A DNA stretch of 64,000 nt from contig JAUJEO010000019.1 in the NCBI GenBank assembly GCA_030762175.1, positions 3,230,001 to 3,294,000 on the forward strand, in the 5' to 3' direction. The notes under the pieces are model-generated. The model worked only from the letters and a program-made list of their open reading frames with translations. It did no database searches and had not been told where the DNA came from. The first letter of the stretch is position 1. Each line of letters opens with the position of its first letter. This document shows positions 51,022 to 62,763 of the stretch, piece by piece. A program made the position numbers and the translations under genes. The DNA is from Metallyticus violacea. Lineage: Eukaryota > Arthropoda > Insecta > Mantodea > Metallyticidae.

Positions 51022-52010
51022 GAGAATCTTTGCGCATAAAATGCTTCTCTGAGGCTATAAAACTAGTATAATGAAAGAGAACCAGTTATCTCAAATTAGA
51101 ACGGAAAAAAAGTGATTCTCAGGAAGTTTCCAAACTTCGAAAAAATTTTTTTTTCATTTCGAGATTCTTTGCGCATAATATGCTTTTCTGAGGCTATCAA
51201 ACTATTATAATGAAAGAGAACCAGTTATCTCAAATAAGAACGGAAAAAAAGTGATTCTAAAGAAGATTCCTAACTTCAAAAAAAAAATTTTTTTCTTTTC
51301 GAGATTCTTTGCGCTTAATATGCTTTTCTGAGGCTATCAAACTAGTATAATGAAAGAGAACCAGTTATCTCAAATAAGAACGGAAAAAAAGTTATTCTAA
51401 AGAAGTTTCCACACTTCGAAAACTTTTTTTTTTCTTTTCGAGATTCTTTGCGCATAATATGCTTTACTGAGGCTATCAAAGTAGTATAATGAAAGAGAAC
51501 CAGTTATCTCAATTAAGAACGGAAAAAAAGTGATTCTAACGAAGTTTCCAAACTTCGAAAAAATTTTTTTTTCTTTTCGAGATTCTTTGCGCATAATATG
51601 CTTTTCTGAGGCTATCAAACTAGTACAATGAAAGAGAACCATTTATCTCAAATAATAACGGAAAAAAAGTGATTCAAACGAAGTTTCCAAACTTCGAAAA
51701 AAAATTTTTTTCTTTTCGAGATTCTTTGCGCATAATATGCTCTTCTGAGGCTATCAAATTAGTATAATGAAAGAATACCAGTTATCTCAAATAAGAACGG
51801 AAAAAAAGTGATTCTAACGAAGTTTCCAAACTTCGAAAAAAAATTTTTTTCTTTTCGAGATTCTTTGCGCATAATATGCTTTTCTGAGGCTATCAAACCA
51901 GTATAATGAAAGAGAACCAGTTAGCTCAAATAAGAACGGAAAAAAAGTGATTCTAACGAAGTTTCCAAACTTCAAAAAAAAAATTTTTTTCTTTTCGAGA
52001 TTCTTTGCGC
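51022..52010 (+). repeat. 2497-bp-spaced duplication (18 monomers), copy 1
   Basis: This matches 53519-54507. Shared markers are GAGAATCTTTGCG (51022/53519), GAGGCTATAAAAC, CTATTATAATG, GAAGATTCCTAAC, CCACACTTCG, CTCAATTAAG, GTACAATG and GAATACCAG. After it, the match to 54863 onward continues at 2775 bp, so the later copy has two more monomers. That second stretch ends near 52580/55355 (CTAGTATAATG against CTAGCATAATG). Confidence 0.82.
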
Positions 52011-53518
52011 ATAAAATGCTTTTCTGAGGCTATCAAACTAGTATAATGAAAGAGAACCAGTTATCTCAAATAAGAACGGAAAAAAGTGATTCAAACGACG
52101 TTTCCAAACTTCGAAAAAAATTTTTTTTCTTTTCGAGATTCTTTGCGCATAATATGCTTTACTGAGGCTATCAAACTAGTATAATGAAAGAGAACCAGTT
52201 ATCTCAAATAAGAAAGGAAAAAAGTGATACAAACGAAGTTTCCAAACTTCAAAAAAATTTTTTTTTCTTTTCGACATTCTTTGCGCATAATATGCTTTTC
52301 TGAGGCTATCAAACTAGTATAATGAAAGAGAACCAGTTATCTCAAACAAGAACGGAAAAAAAGTGATTTTAAAGAAGTTTACAAACATCGAAAAAAAATT
52401 TTCTTCTTTTCGAGATTCTTTGCGCATAATATGCTTTTCTGGGGCTATCAAACTAGTATAATGAAAGAGAACCAGTTATCTCAAATAAGAACGGAAAAAA
52501 AGTGATTCTAACGAAGTTTCCAAACTTCGAAAAAAATTTTTTTTCTTTTCGAGATTCTTTGCGCATAATATGCTTTACTGAGGCTATCAAACTAGTATAA
52601 TGAAAGAGAACCAGTTATCTCAAATAAGAACGGAAAAAAAGTGATTCAAACGAAGTTTCCAAACTTCGAAAAAAAATTGTTTTCTTTTCGAGATTCTTTG
52701 CGCATAATATGATTTTCTGAGGCTTTCAAACTACTATAATGAAAGAGAACCAGTTATCTCAAATAAGAACGGAAAAAAGTGAAACAAACGACGTTTCCAA
52801 ACTTCGAAAAAATTTTTTTTCTTTTCGAGATTCTTTGCGCATAATATGCTTTACTGAGGCTATCAAACTAGTATAATGAAAGAGAACCAGTTATCTCAAA
52901 TAAGAACGGAAAAAAAGTGATTCTAACGAAGTTTCCAAACTTCGAAAAATTTTTTTTTCTTTTCGAGATTCTTTGCGCATAATATGCTTTTCTGAGGCTA
53001 TCAAAGTAGTATAATGAAAGAGAACCAGTTATCTCAAATAAGAACGGAAAAAAAGTGATTCTAACGAAGTTTCCAAACTTCGAAAAAAATTTTTTTTCTT
53101 TTCGAGATTCTTTGCGCATAATATGCTTTACTGATGCTATCAAACTAGTATAAAGAAAGAGAACCAGTTATCTCAAATTAGAACGAAAAAAAGTGATTTA
53201 AACGACGTTTCCAAACTTCGAAAAATATTTTTTTCTTTTCGAGATTCTTTGCGCATAATATGCTTTACTGAGGCTATCAAACTAGCATAATGAAAGAGAA
53301 CCAGTTATCTCAAATAAGAACGGAAAAAAAGTGATTCTAACGAAGTTTCCAAACTTCGAAAAAATTTTTTTTTCTTTTCGAGATTCTTTGCGCATAATAT
53401 GCTTATCTGAGGCTATCAAACCAGTTTAATGAAAGAGAACCAGGTAGCTCAAATAAGAACGGAAAAAAAGTGATTCTAACGAAGTTTCCAAACTTCAAAA
53501 AAAATTTTTTTTCTTTTC

Positions 53519-54507
53519 GAGAATCTTTGCGCATAAAATGCTTCTCTGAGGCTATAAAACTAGTATAATGAAAGAGAACCAGTTATCTCAAATTAGAACG
53601 GAAAAAAAGTGATTCTCAGGAAGTTTCCAAACTTCGAAAAAATTTTTTTTTCATTTCGAGATTCTTTGCGCATAATATGCTTTTCTGAGGCTATCAAACT
53701 ATTATAATGAAAGAGAACCAGTTATCTCAAATAAGAACGGAAAAAAAGTGATTCTAAAGAAGATTCCTAACTTCAAAAAAAAAATTTTTTTCTTGTCGAG
53801 ATTCTTTGCGCTTAATATGCTTTTCTTAGGCTATCAAACTAGTATAATGAAAGAGAACCAGTTATCTCAAATAAGAACGGAAAAAAAGTTATTCTAAAGA
53901 AGTTTCCACACTTCGAAAACTTTTTTTTTTCTTTTCGAGATTCTTTGCGCATAATATGCTTTACTGAGGCTATCAAAGTAGTATAATGAAAGAGAACCAG
54001 TTATCTCAATTAAGAACGGAAAAAAAGTGATTCTAACGAAGTTTCCAAACTTCGAAAAAATTTTTTTTTCTTTTCGAGATTCTTTGCGCATAATATGCTT
54101 TTCTGAGGCTATCAAACTAGTACAATGAAAGAGAACCATTTATCTCAAATAATAACGGAAAAAAACTGATTAAAACGAAGTTTCCAAACTTCGAAAAAAA
54201 ATTTTTTTCTTTTCGAGATTCTTTGCGCATAATATGCTCTTCTGAGGCTATCAAATTAGTATAATGAAAGAATACCAGTTATCTCAAATAAGAACGGAAA
54301 AAAAGTGATTCTAACGAAGTTTCCAAACTTCGAAAAAAAATTTTTTTCTTTTCGAGATTCTTTGCGCATAATATGCTTTTCTGAGGCTATCAAACCAGTA
54401 TAATGAAAGAGAACCAGTTAGCTCAAATAAGAACGGAAAAAAAGTGATTCTAACGAAGTTTCCAAACTTCAAAAAAAAATTTTTTTTCTTTTCGAGATTC
54501 TTTGCGC
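53519..54507 (+). repeat. 2497-bp-spaced duplication, copy 2
   Basis: Partner of 51022-52010, with private changes AAACTGATTAAAACG near 54165, TTCTTGTCGAG near 53793 and TTTTCTTAGGC near 53822. The region 55369-55605 in turn repeats 53284-53520 at 2085 bp (15 monomers). 49.7-60.1 kb is therefore a mosaic of overlapping duplications rather than clean repeats. Confidence 0.8.
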
Positions 54508-57500
54508 ATAAAATGCTTCTCTGAGGCTATCAAACTAGTATAATGAAAGAAAACCAGTTATCTCAAACATGAACGGAAAAAAAGTGATTTAAACGAAGTT
54601 TCCAAACTTCAAAAAAATTTTTTCTTCTTTTCGAGATTCTTTGCGCATAATATGCTTCTCTGAGGCTATCAAACTAGTATAATGAAAGAGAACAAGTTAT
54701 CTCAAACAAGAACGGAAAAAAAGTGATTCTAACGAAGTTTCCAAACTTCGAAAAAAATTTTTTTTCTTTTCGAGATTCTTTGCGCATAATATGCTTTTCT
54801 GAGGCTATCAAACTAGTATAATGAAAGAGAACCAGTTATCTCAAATAAGAACGGAAAAAAGTGATTCAAACGACGTTTCCAAACTTCGAAAAAATTTTTT
54901 TTTCTTTTCGAGATTCTTTGCGCATAATATGCTTTACTGAGGCTATCAAACTAGTATAATGAAAGAGAACCAGTTATCTCAAATAAGAAAGGAAAAAAGT
55001 GATACAAACGAAGTTTCCAAACTTCAAAAAAATTTTTTTTTCTTTTCGACATTCTTTGCGCATAATATGCTTTTCTGAGGCTATCAAACTAGTATAATGA
55101 AAGAGAACCAGTTATCTCAAACAAGAACGGAAAAAAAGTGATTTTAAAGAAGTTTACAAACATCGAAAAAAAATTTTCTTCTTTTCGAGATTCTTTGCGC
55201 ATAATATGCTTTTCTGGGGCTATCAAACTAGTATAATGAAAGAGAACCAGTTATCTCAAATAAGAACGGAAAAAAAGTGATTCTAACGAAGTTTCCAAAC
55301 TTCGAAAAAAATTTTTTTTCTTTTCGAGATTCTTTGCGCATAATATGCTTTACTGAGGCTATCAAACTAGCATAATGAAAGAGAACCAGTTATCTCAAAT
55401 AAGAACGGAAAAAAAGTGATTCTAACGAAGTTTCCAAACTTCGAAAAAAATTTTTTTTCTTTTCGAGATTCTTTGCGCATAATATGCTTATCTGAGGCTA
55501 TCAAACCAGTATAATGAAAGAGAACCAGGTAGCTCAAATAAGAACGGAAAAAAAGTGATGTAACGAAGTTTCCAAACTTCAAAAAAAATTTTTTTTCTTT
55601 TCGAGAATCTTTGCGCATAATATGCTTTTCTGAGGCTATCAAACTATTATAATGAAAGAGAACCAGTTATCTCAAATAAGAACGGAAAAAAAGTGATTCT
55701 AAAGAAGATTCCTAACTTCAAAAAAAAAATTTTTTTCTTTTCGAGATTCTTTGCGCATAATATGCTTTACTGAGGCTATCAAACTAGTATAATGAAAGAG
55801 AACCATTTATCTCAAATAATAACGGAAAAAAAGTGATTCAAACGAAATTTCCAAACTTCGAAAAAAAATTTTTTTCTTTTCGAGATTCTTTGCGCATAAT
55901 ATGCTCTTCTGAGGCTATCAAACTAGTATAATGAAAGAGAACCAGTTGTCTCAAATAAGAACGGAAAAAAAGTGATTCTAACCAAGTTTCCAAACTTCGA
56001 AAAAAATTTTTTTTCTTTTCGAGATTCTTTGCGCATAATATGCTTTACTGAGGCTATCAAACTAGCATAATGAAAGAGAACCAGTTATCTCAAATAAGAA
56101 CGGAAAAAAGGTGATTCTAACGAAGTTTACAAACTTCGAAAAAAATTTTTTTTCTTTTCGAGATTCTTTGCGCATAATATGCTTTTCTGAGGCTATCAAA
56201 CCAGTATAATGAAAGAGAACCTGGTAGCTCAATAAGAACGGAAAAAAAGTGATTCTAACGAAGTTTCCAAACTTCAAAAAAAATTTTTTTTCTTTTCGAG
56301 ATTCTTTGCGCATAAAATGCTTCTCTGAGGCTATGAAACTAGTATAATGAAAGAGAACCAGTTATCTCAAACAAGAACGGAAAAAAAGTGATTTAAACGA
56401 AGTTTCCAAACTTCGAAAAAAAGTTTTCTTCTTTTCGAGATTCTTTGCGCATAAAATGCTTCTCTGAGGCTATGAAACTAGTATAATGAAAGAGAACCAG
56501 TTATCTCAAACAAGAACGGAAAAAAAGTGATTTAAACGAAGTTTCCAAACTTCGAAAAAAAGTTTTCTTGATTTCGAGATTCTTTGCGCATAATATGCTT
56601 TTCTGAGGCTATCAAACTGTATAATGAAAGAGAACTAGTTATCTCAAATAAGAATGGAAAAAAGTGATTCTAACGAAGTTTCCAAACTTGGAAAACATTT
56701 TTTTTCTTTTCGAGGTTCTTTGCGCATAATATGCTTTTCTGAGGCTATCAAACTAGTATAATGAAAGAGAACCAGTTATCTCAAACAAGAACGGAAATAA
56801 AGTGATTTTAACGAAGTTTCCAAACTTCGAAAAAAAATTTTCTTCTTTTCGATATTCTTTGCGCATAATATGATTTTCTGAGGCTTTCAAACTACTATAA
56901 TGAAAGAGAACCAGTTATCTCAAATAAGAACGGAAACAAATGACACAAACGACGTTTCCAAACTTCGAAAAAATTTTTTTTTCTTTTCGAGATTCTTTGC
57001 GCATATGCTTTACTGAGGCTATCAAACTAGTATAATGAAAGAGAACCAGTTATCTCAAATAAGAACGGAAAAAAAGTGATTCAAACGAAGTTTCCAAACT
57101 TCGAAAAAAAATTGTTTTCTTTTCGAGATTCTTTGCGCATAATATGATTTTCCGAGGCTTTCAAACTACTATAATGAAAGAGAACCAGTTATCTCAAATA
57201 AGAACGGAAAAAAGTGACACAAACGACGTTTCCAAACTTCGAAAAAAATTTTTTTTCTTTTCGAGATTCTTTGCGCATAATATGCTTTACTGAAGCTATC
57301 AAACTAGTATAATGAAAGAGAACCAGTTATCTCAAATAAGAACGGAAAAAAAGTGATTCTAACGAAGTTTCCAAACTTCGAAAAAAATTTTTTTTCTTTT
57401 CGAGATTCTTTGCGCATAATATGCTTTACTGAGGCTATTAAACTAGCATAATGAAAGAGAACCAGTTATCTCAAATAAGAACGGAAAAAAAGTGATTCTA

Positions 57501-60135
57501 ACGAAGTTTACAAACTTCGAAAAAAATTTTTTTTCTTTTCGAGATTCTTTGCGCATAATATGCTTTTCTGAGGCTATCAAACCAGTATAATGAAAGAGAA
57601 CCAGGTAGCTCAATAAGAACGGAAAAAAAGTGATTCTAACGAAGTTTCCAAACTTCAAAAAAAATTTTTTTTCTTTTCGAGATTCTTTGCGCATAAAATG
57701 CTTCTCTGAGGCTATCAAACTAGTATAATGAAAGAGAACCAGTTATCTCAAACAAGAACGGAAAAAAAGTGATTTAAACGAAGTTTCCAAACTTCGAAAA
57801 AAATTTTTCTTCTTTTCGAGATTCTTTGCGCATAATATGCTTTTCTGAGGCTATCAAACTGTATAATGAAAGAGAACTAGTTATCTCAAATAAGAATGGA
57901 AAAAAGTGATTCTAACGAAGTTTCCAAACTTGGAAAACATTTTTTTTTCTTTTCGAGATTCTTTGCGAATAATATGCTTTACTGAGGCTATCAAACTAGT
58001 ATAATGAAAGAGAACCAGTTATCTCAAATAAGAACGGAAAAAAAGTGATACAAACGAAGTTTCCAAACTTCAAAAAAAAATTTTTTTCTTTTCGAGATTC
58101 TTTGCGCATAATATGCTTTTCTGAGGCTATCAAACTAGTATAATGAAAGAGAACCAGTTATCTCAAACAATAACGGAAAAAAAGTGATTTTAACGAAGTT
58201 TCCAAACTTCGAAAAAAAATTTTCTTCTTTTCGAGATTCTTTGCGCATAATATGCTTTTCTGGGGCTATCAAACTAGTATAATGAAAGTGAACCAGTTAT
58301 CTCAAATAAGAACGGAAAAAAAGTGATTCTAACGAAGTTTCCAAACTTCGAAAAAAAATGTTTTTCTTTTCGAGATTCTTTGCGCATAATATGCTTTACT
58401 GAGGCTATCAAACTAGTATAATGAAAGAGAACCAGTTATCTCAAATAAGAACGGAAAAAAAGTGATTCAAACGAAGTTTCCAAACTTCCAAAAAAATTTT
58501 TTTTCTTTTCGAGATTCTTTGCGCATAATATAATTTTCTGAGGCTATCAAACTACTATAATGAAAGAGAACCAGTTATCTCAAATAAGAACGGAAAAAAG
58601 TGACACAAACGACGTTTCCAAACTTCGAAAAAATTTTTTTTTCTTTTCGAGATTCTTTGCGCATAATATGGTTTACTGAGGCTATCAAACTAGTATAATG
58701 AAAGAGAACCAGTTATCTCAAATAAGAACGGAAAAAAAGTGATTCTAACGAAGTTTCCAAACTTCGAAAAAATTTTTTGTTCATTTCGAGATTCTTTGCG
58801 CTTAATATGCTTTTCTGAGGCTATCAAACTAGTATAATGAAAGAGAACCAGCTATCTCAAATAAGAACGGAAAAAAAGTGATTCTAAAGAAGTTTCCAAA
58901 CTTCGAAAAATTTTTTTTTCTTTTCGAGATTCTTTGCGCATAATATGCTTTACTGAGGCTATCAAAGTAGTATAATGAAAGAGAACCAGTTATCTCAAAT
59001 AAGAACGGAAAAAAGTGATTCAAACGACGTTTCCAAACTTCGAAAAAATTTTTTTTTCTTTTCGAGATTCTTTGCGCATAATATGCTTTACTGAGGCTAT
59101 CAAACTAGTATAATGAAAGAGAACCAGTTATCTCAAATAAGAACGGAAAAAAGTGATTGAAACGACGTTTCCAAACTTCGAAAAAATTTTTTTTTCTTTT
59201 CGAGATTCTTTGCGCATAATATGCTTTACTGAGGCTATCAAAGTAGTATAATGAAAGAGAACCAGTTATCTCAAATAAGAACGGAAAAAAAGTGATTCTA
59301 ACGAAGTTTCCAAACTTCGAAAAAATTTTTTTTTCTTTTCGAGATTCTTTGCGCATAATATGCTTTACTGAGGCTATCAAACTAGTATAATGAAAGAGAA
59401 CCATTTATCTCAAATAATAACGGAAAAAAAGTGATTCAAACGAAGTTTCCAAACTTCGAAAAAAAATTTTTTTCTTTTCGAGATTCTTTGCGCATAATAT
59501 GCTCTTCTGAGGCTATCAAACTAGTATAATGAAAGAGAACCAGTTATCTCAAATAAGAACGGAAAAAAAGTGATTCTAACGAAGTTTCCAAACTTCGAAA
59601 AAATTTTTTTTCTTTTCCAGATTCTTTGCGCATAATATGCTTTACTGAGGCTATCAAACTAGCATAATGAAAGAGAACCAGTTATCTCAAATAAGAACGG
59701 GAAAAAAGTGATTCTAACGAAGTTTCCAAACTTGGAAAATAATTTTTTTTCTTTTCGAGATTCTTTGCGCATAATATGCTTTTCTGAGGCTATCAAACCA
59801 GTATAATGAAAGAGAACCAGGTAGCTCAAATAAGAACGGAAAAAAAGTGATTCTAACGAAGTTTCCAAACTTCGAAAAAATTTTTTTTTCTTTTCGAGAT
59901 TCTTTGCGCATAATATGCTTTACTGATGCTATCAAACTAGTATAATGAAAGAGAACCAGTTATCTCGAATTAGAACGGAAAAAAGTGATTTAAACGACGT
60001 TTCCAAACTTCGAAAAAATTTTTTTTCTTTTCGAGATTCTTTGCGCATAATATGCTTTACTGAGGCTATCAAACTAGTATAATGAAAGAGAACCAGTTAT
60101 CTCAAATAAGAACGGAAAACAGTGATTCAAACGAC

Positions 60136-62763
60136 GTTTCCAAACTTCGAAAAAAAATTTTTTTCTTTTCGAGATTCTTTGCGCATAATATGCTTTACTG
60201 AGGCTATCAAACTAGTATAATGAAAGAGAACCAGTTATCTCAAATAAGAACGGAAAAAATGTGATTGAAACGACGTTTCCAAACATCGAAAAAAAATTTT
60301 TTTCTTTTCGAGATTCTTTGCGCATAATATGCTTTACTGAGGCTATCAAACTAGTATAATGAAAGAGAACCAGTTATCTCAAATAAGAACGGAAAAAAGT
60401 GATTCAAACGACGTTTCCAAACTTCGAAAAAAAATTTTTTTCTTTTCGAGATTCTTTGCGCATAATATGCTTTACTGCGGCTATCAAACTAGTATAATGA
60501 AAGAGAACCAGTTATCTCAAATAAGAACGGAAAAAAGTGATTCAAACGACGTTTCCAAACTTCGAAAAAAATTTTTTTTCTTTTCGAGATTCTTTGCGCA
60601 TAATATGCTTTACTGAGGCTATCATACTAGTAGAATGAAAGAGAACCAGTTATCTCAAATAAGAACGTAAAAAAGTGATACAAACGAAGTTTCCAAACTT
60701 CAAAAAAAATTTTTTTTCTTTTCGACATTCTTTGCGCATAATATGCTTTTCTGAGGCTATCAAACTAGTATAATGAAAGAGAACCAGTTATCTCAAACAA
60801 GAACGGAAAAAAAGTGATTTTAAAGAAGTTTACAAACATCGAAAAAAAATTTTCTTCTTTTCGAGATTCTTTGCGCATAATATGCTTTTCTGGGGCTATC
60901 AAACTAGTATAATGAAAGAGAACCAGTTATCTCAAATAAGAACGGAAAACAGTGATTCAAACGACGTTTCCAAACTTCGAAAAAAAATTTTTTTCTTTTC
61001 GAGATTCTTTGCGCATAATATGCTTTACTGAGGCTATCAAACTAGTATAATGAAAGAGAACCAGTTATCTCAAATAAGAACGGAAAAAATGTGATTGAAA
61101 CGACGTTTCCAAACTTCGAAAAAAAAATTTTTTCTTTTCGAGATTCTTTGCGCATAATATGCTTTACTGAGGCTATCAAACTAGTATAATGAAAGAGAAC
61201 CAGTTATCTCAAATAAGAAGGGAAAAATGTGATTCAAACAACGTTTCCAAACTTCGAAAAAAATTTTTTTTCTTTTCGAGATTCTTTGCGCATAATATGC
61301 TTACTGAGGCTATCAAACTAGTATAATGAAAGAGAACCAGTTATCTCAAATAAGAACGGAAAAAAGTGATTCAAACGACGTTTCCAAACTTCGAAAAAAA
61401 TTTTTTTTCTTTTCGAGATTCTTTGCAATTAATATGCTTTTCTGAGGCTATCTAACTGTATAATGAAAGAGAACTAGTTATCTCAAATAAGAATGGAAAA
61501 AAGTGATTCTAACGAAGTTTCCAAACTTGGAAAACATTTTTTTTCTTTTCGAGATTCTTTGCGAATAATATGCTTTACTGAGGCTATCAAACTAGTATAA
61601 TGAAAGAGAACCAGTTATCTCAAATAAGAACGGAAAAAAAAGTGATACAAACGAAGTTTCCAAACTTCAAAAAAAATTTTTTTTCTTTTCGAGATTCTTT
61701 GCGCATAATATGCTTTTCTGAGGCTATCAAACTAGTATAATGAAAGAGAACCAGTTATCTCAAACAAGAACGGAAAAAAAGTGATTTTAACGAAGTTTAC
61801 AAACTTCGAAAAAAAATTTTCTTCTTTTCGAGATTCTTTGCGCATAATATGCTTTTCTGGGGCTATCAAACTAGTATAATGAAAGAGAACCAGTTATCTC
61901 AAATAAGAACGGAAAAAAAGTGATTCTAACGAAGTTTCCAAACTTCGAAAAAAAATTTTTTTCTTTTCGAGATTCTTTGCGCATAATATGCTTTACTGAG
62001 GCTATCAAACTAGTATAATGAAAGAGAACCAGTTATCTCAAATAAGAACGGAAAAAAAGTGATTCAAACGAAGTTTCCAAACTTCGAAAAAAATTTTTTT
62101 TCTTTTCGAGATTCTTTGCGCATAATATGATTTTCTGAGGCTATCAAACTACTATAATGAAAGAGAACCAGTTATCTCAAATAAGAACGGAAAAAAATGA
62201 CACAAACGACGTTTCCAAACTTCGAAAAAAATTTTTTTCTTTTCGAGATTCTTTGCGCATAATATGGTTTACTGAGGCTATCAAACTAGTATAATGAAAG
62301 AGAACCAGTTATCTCAAATAAGAACGGAAAAAAGTGATTCAAACGACGTTTCCAAACTTCGAAAAAAATTTTTTTTCTTTTCGAGATTCTTTGCGCATAA
62401 TATGCTTTACTGAGGCTATCAAACTAGTATAATGAAAGAGAACCAGTTATCTCAAATAAAAACGGAAAAAAGTGATACAAACGAAGTTTCCAAACTTCAA
62501 AAAAAATTTTTTTTCTTTTCGACATTCTTTGCGCATAATATGCTTTTCTGAGGCTATCAAACTAGTATAATGAAAGAGAACCAGTTATCTCAAACAAGAA
62601 CGGAAAAAAAGTGATTTTAAAGAAGTTTACAAACATCGAAAAAAAAATTTCTTCTTTTCGAGATTCTTTGCGCATAATATGCATTTCTGGGGCTATCAAA
62701 CTAGTATAATGAAAGAGAACCAGTTATCTCATATAAGAACGGAAAAAAAGTGATTCTAACGAA
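60136..62763 (+). repeat. 2628-bp tandem unit (19 monomers), copy 1
   Basis: Markers recurring at 2628 bp: AAATGTGATTGAAACG with AAACATCG (60261/62889), TACTGCGGC (about 60475/63103), ATCATACTAGTAGAATG (about 60622/63250), AAGAAGGGAAAAATG (61217/63845) and ATGCTTACTG (about 61299/63927). Inside it, a six-monomer (830-bp) repeat is seen, with GGAAAACAGTG at about 60114 and 60944. The left edge falls at the dyad (GACG against GAAG). Confidence 0.88.
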
